Source of the DNA: Campylobacter sp.
GTDB lineage: Bacteria > Campylobacterota > Campylobacteria > Campylobacterales > Campylobacteraceae
Length of the DNA stretch: 13,931 bases
Direction of reading: 5' to 3'
Assembly: GCA_017940085.1 (NCBI GenBank)
Contig: JAGAZK010000102.1
Location: forward strand, 1-13,931
A model generated the notes under the pieces. That model saw only the letters and a program-made list of their open reading frames with translations. It ran no database searches and was not told where the DNA came from. Below are positions 6,673 through 13,250 of the stretch, in pieces. Position numbers and translations under genes: made by a program. Each line of letters opens with the position of its first letter. Position 1 is the stretch's first letter.

Positions 6673-7935
6673 TCAAATATCTCTCGGATCTGCGATTTTA
6701 CCAGCGATTGCACTAGCTGCGACTACGGCTGAGTTTGCAAGATATACTTCGCTACTTCTATCGCCCATTCTGCCGACAAAATTTCGGTTTGTTGTGCTAA
6801 TACATCTCTCGCCAGCACCCAAAATCCCCATATATCCACCAAGACAAGCCCCGCAAGTAGGATTACTCACTACAGCTCCAGCTTCTATAAATATATCCAT
6901 TAAGCCTTCTTTGTATGCAGCAAGAGCGATTTTTTGGGTAGCTGGAGTGATTATAAGTCTTGTTTTTTTAGCTACTTTTTTGCCTTTTAGGATATTTGCA
7001 GCAATTCTAAGATCGCTCAAACGCCCATTTGTACAACTTCCAATAAATGCTTGATCTACTTTAATATCATCTTTGACGGCTGTTCTAATTGATTTGCCAT
7101 TGCTTGGCAAAAATGGATAAGCAATTACTGGATCTAATTTACTCATATCAATTTCAATGATTTTTTCGTATTGTGCATCTTCGTCGCTATAATAAAATTT
7201 AGGCTCATCTCTTAAATTTCTCTCATCTAAAAATGCTTTTGTAATCTCATCACAGGCGATTATTCCGTTTTTAGCTCCAGCTTCAATAGCCATATTGCAA
7301 AGCGAAAATCTACTATCCATATCAAGATATTTCATATCTCCACAAAACTCCAAAGCCTTGTATAATGCACCATCTACGCCGATTTGGCGAATAACTTCCA
7401 AAATCAAATCTTTGCCGTAAATATGATCGCTTGGTTTGCCCTTAAATACGACTTTTATCGTGCTTGGCACTTTAAACCAGTTTTTGCCCGTAATCATCGC
7501 ATAAGCAATATCAGTTGAGCCCATACCAGTGCTAAATGCCCCCAAAGCTCCATGTGTGCAAGTATGCGAATCTGCTCCTATTATCACATCTCCCGGTATC
7601 ACAAGCCCTTTTTCAGGCATTAGTGCGTGTTCGATTCCCATATCTTTTTCATCAAAAAAATGTGGTAAATCGTGTTCGTATGCGAATTCACGACTAATTT
7701 TGGCTTGATTTGCACTCATTATGTCTTTTGTAGGGATATAATGATCCATTACAATAGCAAATCCATTTGGATTGGCTAGTTTTTTAGCCCCACTATCTCT
7801 AAAAGCTTTGATTGAAATTGGCGTTGTAATGTCATTGCCAATCACCATATCTATGGTGCTTTCTACGATTTCGCCCGGGCTTACTTCTTTGTTTGCGTGA
7901 GCTGAGAAAATTTTTTGTGTTATTGTTTGTTTCAT
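6673..7935 (-). CDS. leuC: 3-isopropylmalate dehydratase large subunit (short, homoaconitase-like type)
   Basis: LeuC with LeuD isomerises 2-isopropylmalate to 3-isopropylmalate in leucine synthesis, using a [4Fe-4S] cluster. The three cluster cysteines are C301 (GSCTNGR), C361 and C364 (NPTCGACLGG). Other aconitase-family signatures are DHYIPTKD, GADSHTCTHGALGAFSTGMGSTD and STTNRNFVGRMGDRSSEVYLA. At 420 residues it is the short archaeal/homoaconitase-like class rather than the E. coli-like class of about 466. No leuD, leuA or leuB lies in the window. Related dehydratases with other hydroxyacid substrates share this fold, so the substrate is inferred. An AAAAGG site (7942-7947) is 6 bases from the ATG. 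It is the first gene of the minus-strand group leuC-mobA-pldA. Confidence 0.92.
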   Translation of the reverse strand: MKQTITQKIFSAHANKEVSPGEIVESTIDMVIGNDITTPISIKAFRDSGAKKLANPNGFAIVMDHYIPTKDIMSANQAKISREFAYEHDLPHFFDEKDMGIEHALMPEKGLVIPGDVIIGADSHTCTHGALGAFSTGMGSTDIAYAMITGKNWFKVPSTIKVVFKGKPSDHIYGKDLILEVIRQIGVDGALYKALEFCGDMKYLDMDSRFSLCNMAIEAGAKNGIIACDEITKAFLDERNLRDEPKFYYSDEDAQYEKIIEIDMSKLDPVIAYPFLPSNGKSIRTAVKDDIKVDQAFIGSCTNGRLSDLRIAANILKGKKVAKKTRLIITPATQKIALAAYKEGLMDIFIEAGAVVSNPTCGACLGGYMGILGAGERCISTTNRNFVGRMGDRSSEVYLANSAVVAASAIAGKIADPRDI

Positions 7936-7963
7936 AGTTTGCCTTTTAAATTTAACGGGGCTT

Positions 7964-7971
7964 ATTGTAGC
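7964..7971 (-). promoter_or_regulatory. Extended -10 promoter for leuC
   Basis: The minus strand reads TTTTTGCTACAAT, giving a TACAAT -10 hexamer (7969-7964) with a TGC extension. Transcription would start near 7957, leaving a leader of about 22 bases that contains the AAAAGG ribosome binding site of leuC. It sits back to back with the rqcH promoter 13-18 bases away, so the two polymerases would compete for the same DNA. Confidence 0.5.
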
Positions 7972-7981
7972 AAAAATTTGG

Positions 7982-7987
7982 TATAAT
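7982..7987 (+). promoter_or_regulatory. -10 box for rqcH; predicts a leaderless transcript
   Basis: A perfect TATAAT preceded by TTTGG lies only 7 bases before the ATG at 7995. With normal -10 spacing, transcription starts at 7994-7995, that is at or one base before the start codon. No Shine-Dalgarno-like sequence lies between the box and the ATG (CGCCCTT), which fits leaderless translation. Confidence 0.55.
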
Positions 7988-7994
7988 CGCCCTT

Positions 7995-9296
7995 ATGAAA
8001 TACAAAGTTTTAATCCAAATTGCCGAATTTTTAAATAAATTTAAAAAAATTTCAATTATCAAAAGGGTCGCAGATACCGCTATCTTAATCAAATTTGATA
8101 ATAAATTTGAACTTATTTTTGATCTAAACAAAAGCGGTTCTAGTATTTACAAAGCAAATTTAAAAGGCAAAACCTACAAAGCTCCATTTGATATAGTTTT
8201 GCAAAAACGCTTTTTAAATGCGAAAATTTTATCACTTAATGTGCCACAAAATAATAGAATTTTGCATATTAGAGTTTGTTTGGAAGGTTCTTATAAAAAG
8301 ATGATTTCAAATTTGTATTTGGAATTTACAGGTAGATTTACAAATGCGATTATTACAGATGAAAATGATGTTATTTTAGAAGCTTTGCGACATTTTAGCA
8401 CCGAATTTCGTCAAATTTCAGTTGGCAAAAATTTGATTCATCTAAATCCTTGTGAAATAAAAGAAAAGCCAAGTGAGCAAATTAGTGATTTTGAAGCGTT
8501 TTTTGAAGATGAGTTTTTAAAAATCCAAAACAAAAAAATCGCTCAAATCAAAACAGCAAAAATCCAAAGTATTGAGAAAAAAATTGCAAATTTAAACATG
8601 CATTTAAACTCACTTCAAAGCAAAGATGAACTTTTAAAACAAGCCGAAATTTGTAGCAAAAAAGCCGAAGTTTTAGTAGCAAATTTATACAAAATTAAAG
8701 ACTATGAGAGAAAATTTGAGATTAAATTTAATGAAGAGATTTTTAAATTTGATCTTAAAAATCCAGCTAAATTTGAAGCAAATGATTTATTTAAATTAGC
8801 CAAAAAATACCGCCAAAAAGCCAAAAATATCGCAATCCAAAGCCAAAATTTGCAAGATAAGCTCGTATTTTTGCAAAATCTCTTAAAAGCAGTTTTAAAC
8901 TCAAATGACCCTGAGTTTTTAGAAAATCTTCTTCCAAAAAATACAAACAAAAAAGATTTTAAAAATGCAGATATTATTGAAAATTTCTATATTGGAGAGT
9001 ATAAAATAATATTAGGCAAAAACGAAAAAGGAAATGAATTTTTACTATCAAATGCTAAAAAAGATGATTTTTGGTTTCATTTAAAAGACCTTCCATCAGC
9101 TCATGTCATCGTTAAAACAAACAAACAAAGCTTAAATGATGAAATAATTAAATTTGCTTCACGGATTTGTGCTGAGTTTAGCGTAAATGAAAAAGGAAAA
9201 TATTTGGTGGATTGGACTAAAAAAATTAATGTCAAGGTCGTAAATAAAGCATTTGTGAATTATACAAATTATTCTACAACGGAGGTGATTATATGA
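7995..9296 (+). CDS. rqcH: NFACT/RqcH-type ribosome quality-control protein
   Basis: RqcH-type proteins bind obstructed 50S subunits and recruit tRNA-Ala to extend stalled nascent chains with alanine; older annotations call them fibronectin-binding proteins. Visible parts are an NFACT-N domain (about 1-150, with LEFTGRFTNAIITDEND at 109-124), a Lys/Gln-rich helical, probably coiled-coil, middle (about 175-310), and an NFACT-R/DUF814 domain (about 330-433) with GKNEKGNEF, DDFWFHLKDLPSAHVIVK and VNYTN. At 433 residues it is shorter than B. subtilis RqcH (about 570), and I do not see a helix-hairpin-helix segment. The 'DR' pair needed for tailing in B. subtilis seems to read NR (87-88). Its end overlaps moaD (ATGA). 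The start has no ribosome binding site. The gene symbol is by homology; tailing activity is not shown. Confidence 0.85.
   Translation: MKYKVLIQIAEFLNKFKKISIIKRVADTAILIKFDNKFELIFDLNKSGSSIYKANLKGKTYKAPFDIVLQKRFLNAKILSLNVPQNNRILHIRVCLEGSYKKMISNLYLEFTGRFTNAIITDENDVILEALRHFSTEFRQISVGKNLIHLNPCEIKEKPSEQISDFEAFFEDEFLKIQNKKIAQIKTAKIQSIEKKIANLNMHLNSLQSKDELLKQAEICSKKAEVLVANLYKIKDYERKFEIKFNEEIFKFDLKNPAKFEANDLFKLAKKYRQKAKNIAIQSQNLQDKLVFLQNLLKAVLNSNDPEFLENLLPKNTNKKDFKNADIIENFYIGEYKIILGKNEKGNEFLLSNAKKDDFWFHLKDLPSAHVIVKTNKQSLNDEIIKFASRICAEFSVNEKGKYLVDWTKKINVKVVNKAFVNYTNYSTTEVII
9281..9289 (+). promoter_or_regulatory. Perfect Shine-Dalgarno for moaD inside rqcH
   Basis: GGAGGTGAT matches the complement of the bacterial 16S rRNA 3' end over nine bases and lies 3-4 bases before the moaD ATG at 9293. 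It is embedded in the last codons of rqcH, coding for part of the terminal TTEVII. Other genes in the window have only four- to six-base matches, so this is the strongest ribosome binding site here, although its spacer is short. Confidence 0.8.
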
Positions 9297-9514
9297 TTTT
9301 TGTGGAGTTCCCAGGGCCAATTCAAAAAGAAAATTTAGAGCTAGATATAGCAAATTTGGAAGAATTAAAAGAGATTTTAAATCAAGATGAAAGCTTAAAA
9401 GAGTGGCTAAAAATTTGTGCTGTGCTGGTAAATGATGAAATTATTACAGATCCAAAAACTAAATTCAATAATGGAGATAGAGTTGTGATTCTAGCTCCAG
9501 TATGCGGGGGCTAA
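9293..9514 (+). CDS. moaD: Molybdopterin synthase small subunit (sulfur carrier)
   Basis: MoaD is a ubiquitin-fold sulfur carrier: its C-terminal Gly-Gly is thiocarboxylated and donates sulfur, within the MoaD-MoaE complex, to make the dithiolene of molybdopterin. The 73-residue protein ends in VVILAPVCGG, with the required free GG terminus, and has NGDRVVILAPV, typical of the family; the N-terminal strand MIFVEFPGPI fits the fold. ThiS is an alternative for a small GG-ending protein, but the adjacent moaE settles it. The ATG overlaps the rqcH TGA, and one base separates its stop from moaE. Confidence 0.93.
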   Translation: MIFVEFPGPIQKENLELDIANLEELKEILNQDESLKEWLKICAVLVNDEIITDPKTKFNNGDRVVILAPVCGG

Positions 9515-9515
9515 A

Positions 9516-9953
9516 ATGTTAGAATTGCACAATGGTTGTCTTGATGTAAATAAAATTTTATCTTCTTGGTATGATGAGTTTAGAAATCAAAATTATGGAG
9601 CGATGATACATTTTGTAGGCATTGTGCGTGATGAAAATGAAATTGATGGGCTTAGTTTTGATATATACGAGCCGCTTTTGCAAATTTGGTTTAAAAATTG
9701 GCAAGAAAAAGCTTCAAATTTAAATGCCAAAATCCTAATGGCTCATTCTATTGGAGATGTGCTAAATCACACTTCAAGCTATATTGCTTGTGTGCTTAGC
9801 CCCAAACGCAAAACTGCATTAAAACTTATTAATGATTTTGTAGAAGATTTCAAAGCAAATGCTCCTATTTGGAAATACGATTTGAAAAATGGCAAAAGAA
9901 TTTGGGCAAAAGATCGCTCAAAAGCACTTTTTGGTGCGGGAATTTTAGCATAA
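9516..9953 (+). CDS. moaE: Molybdopterin synthase catalytic subunit
   Basis: MoaE holds the precursor cyclic pyranopterin monophosphate and converts it to molybdopterin using sulfur from MoaD. Family landmarks are GAMIHFVGIVRDEN (28-41, with the conserved R38), a central AHSIGDVLN in place of the common HRxG, and APIWKYDLKNGKRIW (116-130), carrying the lysines of the active-site loop (K120, and K124 or K127). The conserved HR dipeptide in the 'S.HR..AF' segment reads KR (97-98, SPKRKTAL). At 145 residues the length is normal. It starts one base after the moaD stop and ends 9 bases before moeA, so the three genes form one translation unit. Confidence 0.93.
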   Translation: MLELHNGCLDVNKILSSWYDEFRNQNYGAMIHFVGIVRDENEIDGLSFDIYEPLLQIWFKNWQEKASNLNAKILMAHSIGDVLNHTSSYIACVLSPKRKTALKLINDFVEDFKANAPIWKYDLKNGKRIWAKDRSKALFGAGILA

Positions 9954-9962
9954 AGGACAAAA

Positions 9963-11156
9963 ATGCAAAGCTACGAACAAAGTCTAGAAAATTTACTCAA
10001 TCAAACTCCAATTTGGCAAAATTATGAAAGAATCGCAATTAGTGCAGCAATGGGGCGAATTTTGAGCCAAGACATAATAGCTCAATTTGATTTGCCATCT
10101 TTTGATACTGCTGCAATGGACGGATATGCTGTTAAATTTGATGATTTAAAAGAAGGCCAGAAGCTCAAAATAATAGGAATCTTACCAGCTGGAAGTGAGA
10201 ATAAATTTAATATAAAAAAAGGCGAATGCGTTAAGACATTTACGGGAGCTTTGATGAGTGGCGAGAGCGATACTCTCATACCAATTGAAAATGTAAGCGT
10301 TCAAAACGATGAAATTATTATAAATTTACCCGTAAATTTAGGCTTTGCTGTGCGAAAAGTAGGTGAAAGCTATAAAAAAGGTGATTTACTCCTAAAAAAA
10401 GGCACAAAAATTGGCTTTGGAGAAATTACACTTTTAGCAGAGCTCGGTATTTGTTTTATAAATGTTTTGACTAAACCAAAAGTTGCTGTATTATCCATAG
10501 GATCTGAGCTTTTAGACATTGGCGAAAATAGATTAAATTTATCTCAAATTTATACTTCAAATAACATAGCAATCGCAAATATAATATCAAATTTAGGTTG
10601 CGAGAGTGCGATTTTGCCAATCATAGAAGATGATTTTGAAAAATTAGAAAACACCATAAATCAAGCTTTGGGCACTTATGATGCGGTGATTACGACAGGC
10701 GGTGTTAGTGTTGGGGATTTTGATTTTATGAAGCAAATCGCAAGAAGTGGCGAGATCATCGTAGATAAAGCTGCAATCAAACCAGGTCGTCATATAAAAA
10801 TAGCTAAATTTAATAATAAATTTTTATTTGCATTGCCGGGATTTTCGTATTCAGCTGTGGTAACTTGTTTGCTTTATTTTAGAGAATTTGCCACAAAACT
10901 GCTTTGGCAAAAGAGTGATTTTAAATTTAAAGCAATTTTGAGCGAAGATTATTCAAAAAAATCAAATTTGCAAGAATTTAGTGCAGCAAATTTGATCAAC
11001 GAAAACGGAGTTTTAAAAATCACCACAAAAGGCAAAAAAAAGGGAAGCTCAGCAATTTCTACAAATTTGCTTGGAAATGCGGTTTTATTGATATGCCCAC
11101 AAAATCAAAATGAGCTAAAAAGTGGCGAGATAGTAGAGTATTTAAAATTGTGCTAA
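9963..11156 (+). CDS. moeA: Molybdopterin molybdotransferase
   Basis: MoeA inserts molybdate into adenylated molybdopterin, releasing AMP, the step between MoaD/MoaE and MobA. Conserved motifs are PSFDTAAMDGYAV (D53), KTFTGALM (T94), LSIGSELLDIG (E182), ITTGGVSVGDFDFMK (D252) in the MPT-binding domain, and KPGRHIKIAKF. The LPGNP-type loop common in MoeA reads LPGFSYSAV (291-299). The 397-residue length and four-domain order are normal. An AAAGGAC site precedes the ATG. An A8 run at 11034-11041 lies in a Lys codon stretch near the end, too short to argue for phase variation. No MogA/MoaB-type adenylase gene is in the window. Confidence 0.94.
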   Translation: MQSYEQSLENLLNQTPIWQNYERIAISAAMGRILSQDIIAQFDLPSFDTAAMDGYAVKFDDLKEGQKLKIIGILPAGSENKFNIKKGECVKTFTGALMSGESDTLIPIENVSVQNDEIIINLPVNLGFAVRKVGESYKKGDLLLKKGTKIGFGEITLLAELGICFINVLTKPKVAVLSIGSELLDIGENRLNLSQIYTSNNIAIANIISNLGCESAILPIIEDDFEKLENTINQALGTYDAVITTGGVSVGDFDFMKQIARSGEIIVDKAAIKPGRHIKIAKFNNKFLFALPGFSYSAVVTCLLYFREFATKLLWQKSDFKFKAILSEDYSKKSNLQEFSAANLINENGVLKITTKGKKKGSSAISTNLLGNAVLLICPQNQNELKSGEIVEYLKLC

Positions 11157-11196
11157 TAAATTTGCTAAATTTATTTGGGGTTAAATTTAATCCAAA
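11157..11196. repeat. AAATTT element and hairpin downstream of moeA
   Basis: TAAATTTGCTAAATTTA (11157-11173) is the same inverted-repeat unit as that after infA and between leuC and mobA, here with a 3-base loop. It is followed at once by a second imperfect hairpin, TTTGGG/TCCAAA arms around TTAAATTTAA (11174-11196), with a third AAATTT at 11183. No proper T-run follows, only TTTT further on, so I list it as a repeat with a possible but weak terminator role for moeA. Confidence 0.5.
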
Positions 11197-11235
11197 TCTA
11201 GCCCATATTTTAAAACTTCTTAATCAAATTTACGC

Positions 11236-11244
11236 TAATATAAA
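11236..11244 (+). promoter_or_regulatory. Candidate -10 region for ilvE
   Basis: The bases TAATATAAA contain TATAAA (11239-11244), one mismatch from the -10 consensus, in the only upstream gap long enough for an ilvE promoter. Transcription would begin near 11251. An AAGGAG ribosome binding site follows at 11266-11271, 5 bases before the ATG. No clear -35 is seen, as is normal for Campylobacter. Confidence 0.35.
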
Positions 11245-11276
11245 AGGATTTTTTATTTTAAAAACAAGGAGAAAAA

Positions 11277-12200
11277 ATGGCTATCAAAGAAGCCGAACAT
11301 ATTTGGTATGACGGAAAATTAGTCAAATGGAAAGATGCGACTTGTCATGTCTTGACTCATTCTTTGCATTATGGAAATGCTGTATTTGAGGGTGTAAGAG
11401 CATACAAAACGCCAAGAGGATTAGCGATTTTTAGATTATATGATCACACAAAAAGATTATTAGAATCTGCAAAATGTTGCAAAATCGATATTCCATTTAG
11501 TTTAGAAGAGCTAGAAAAAGCCCATGTAGATTTGCTTAGATCAAACACTTACAATGACAATGTTTATTTAAGACCACTTGCATTTTTAGGATATGGAAAA
11601 ATGGGCGTAGCGATTGAAGGATGTCCTGTAAGTGTGATAATTGCAGCTTGGGAATGGGGTGCTTATATGGGCGAAGAAGCGCTTGAGAGAGGCATAAAAG
11701 TAAAAACTAGCTCTTGGATCAAGCCGCCTCAATATTCAATGATGGCAAAAGCAAAAGCAAGTGCAAATTATTTTAATTCACAAATGGCAAATGATGAAGC
11801 TACAAAATGCGGATATGACGAAGCATTGCTTTTAGATCCGCAAGGCTTTATTGCTGAGGGTCCAGGCGAATGCTTTTTTATCGTAAAAGACGGCTCTATC
11901 ATTACTCCGCCAAATGATACAAGCTTAGAAAGTATCACACAAAAAACCGTCATCTCAATAGCTCAAGATTTGGGTTATAATGTGCGAAGAGAAAGACTCA
12001 CAAGAGATACAGCCTATACAGCTGACGAAGCGTTTTTTACAGGAACAGCAGCCGAAGTTACGCCAATTACTGATATTGATGGACGAAAAATCGGATCTGG
12101 CAAAAGGGGTGAAGTAGCCAAAAGATTGCAAGATGCGTATTTTGAAGTCGTAATGGGCAAAAACAAAAAATACGAACATTTTTTAACTTTTGTTGATTAA
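11277..12200 (+). CDS. ilvE: Branched-chain amino acid aminotransferase
   Basis: This PLP-dependent fold-type IV enzyme exchanges the amino group between glutamate and the 2-keto acids of leucine, isoleucine and valine, the last step of their synthesis. Motifs are THSLHYGNAVFEGVRAY (27-43), YLRPLAF (97-103), the Schiff-base lysine K160 in AKASANYFNS, DEALLLDPQGFIAEGPGECFF and FFTGTAAEVTPI (254-265). The 307-residue length is standard. 4-amino-4-deoxychorismate lyase and D-amino acid transaminase share the fold, but the length and the FEGVRAY and TGTAAEVTP motifs favour IlvE. Its own promoter and a strong AAGGAG site lie upstream; the SPFH gene follows after 9 bases. Confidence 0.95.
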   Translation: MAIKEAEHIWYDGKLVKWKDATCHVLTHSLHYGNAVFEGVRAYKTPRGLAIFRLYDHTKRLLESAKCCKIDIPFSLEELEKAHVDLLRSNTYNDNVYLRPLAFLGYGKMGVAIEGCPVSVIIAAWEWGAYMGEEALERGIKVKTSSWIKPPQYSMMAKAKASANYFNSQMANDEATKCGYDEALLLDPQGFIAEGPGECFFIVKDGSIITPPNDTSLESITQKTVISIAQDLGYNVRRERLTRDTAYTADEAFFTGTAAEVTPITDIDGRKIGSGKRGEVAKRLQDAYFEVVMGKNKKYEHFLTFVD

Positions 12201-12209
12201 AGGATACAA

Positions 12210-13250
12210 ATGCCAGCAGATTTAAATGACTATTTTAACAAAAAATCAGACAACAAAAACGACAAAGGTCTTAATATCAAAAAGCCAAATTTACCTGATT
12301 TTTCTGGGCTTGGTAAATTTAATGGATTGATTTATGCAATCATCGCAATTATTGTGATTTTGGTTTTAGCAAAACCTTTTGTGATAATTAACTCAGGTGA
12401 AGTTGGTATCAAATCTACAGCAGGTAAATTTGATCCAAATCCACTAAATGCTGGATTTCACTTTTTTATCCCTTTTATTCAAGAAGTTAGGGTCGTAGAT
12501 ACAAAAGTGCGTATTATAAACTACACTTCAATTGAAGGAAGAAACGAGACAAATTATAGAGGAAGCGGTATTGAGACAAAAGACACGATTTCTGTGCTTG
12601 ATTCTCGCGGACTTCCTGTAAATATTGACATAACTGTCCAATATCGTCTAAATCCGCAAAATGCACCTCAAACTATAGCAGCTTGGGGATTTAGCTGGGA
12701 AAACAAAATCATAGATCCAGTTGTGAGAAATGTAGTGAGAAATGTAGTAGGAAAATATACAGCCGAAGAACTCCCTGAACGCAGAAACGACATAGCTGAG
12801 GGCATTGATAATGGAATTAGATCTGATATTGACAAACAACCAAATCGCCCAGTTGAATTAGCTAGCGTCCAACTTCGTGAAATCATACTTCCACCAAAAG
12901 TAAAAGAACAAATTGAAAGGGTGCAAATCGCCAAACAAGAAGCAGAACGCACAAAATATGAAGTTGAAAAAGCAAACCAAGAAGCTCTTAGAAAAGCAGC
13001 TCTTGCAAAAGGAACAGCCGAAGCTGTCAAAATCGAAGCAAACGCTCAAGCTTATGCAAATAAAGAAATCGCTAGAAGTTTAGATGGAAATTTGCTCAGA
13101 CTCAAACAAATTGAAATCCAAAGACATTTCAATGAAGCTCTCAAAACAAACAATGATGCGAAAATTTTTCTAACTCCGGGCGGAGCGGTGCCAAATATTT
13201 GGGTAGATACAAAAGATAGAGCCAAACAAAGTGCAGTAGAAAATAAATGA
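12210..13250 (+). CDS. SPFH/band-7 (prohibitin-like) membrane protein
   Basis: SPFH proteins form large membrane-bound ring assemblies and often regulate FtsH or other membrane proteases. Here a polar 38-residue N-terminus precedes a single membrane segment (about 39-61, GLIYAIIAIIVILVLAKPFVI). The SPFH domain follows (about 62-235: SGEVGIKSTAGKF, AGFHFFIPFIQEVRVVDTKV, VDITVQYRL-like strand, VVRNVVGKYTAEEL). Next is an Ala/Glu/Lys-rich helix with KQEAERTKYEVEKANQEA (about 228-290), and the tail carries FLTPGGAVPNIWVD. HflK/HflC-type, stomatin-like and prohibitin-like assignments are all possible; the long helical tail favours prohibitin-like. An AAAGGA site precedes the ATG 9 bases after ilvE. 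Its TGA overlaps the hisIE ATG by three bases within an ATGA junction. Confidence 0.9.
   Translation: MPADLNDYFNKKSDNKNDKGLNIKKPNLPDFSGLGKFNGLIYAIIAIIVILVLAKPFVIINSGEVGIKSTAGKFDPNPLNAGFHFFIPFIQEVRVVDTKVRIINYTSIEGRNETNYRGSGIETKDTISVLDSRGLPVNIDITVQYRLNPQNAPQTIAAWGFSWENKIIDPVVRNVVRNVVGKYTAEELPERRNDIAEGIDNGIRSDIDKQPNRPVELASVQLREIILPPKVKEQIERVQIAKQEAERTKYEVEKANQEALRKAALAKGTAEAVKIEANAQAYANKEIARSLDGNLLRLKQIEIQRHFNEALKTNNDAKIFLTPGGAVPNIWVDTKDRAKQSAVENK

Noticed and set aside
9506..9510. G5 run at the moaD end as a contingency tract
   Set aside because: Only five bases, and it encodes the essential Gly-Gly terminus.
11034..11041. A8 run in moeA as a phase-variation or slippage site
   Set aside because: Short for slippage, within a Lys codon stretch of a housekeeping gene; Campylobacter contingency tracts are usually G/C runs.
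12668..13049. Minus-strand open frames opposite the SPFH gene
   Set aside because: Cys/Ser/Phe-rich composition typical of the reverse of Lys/Glu/Ala helical coding DNA; no family features.
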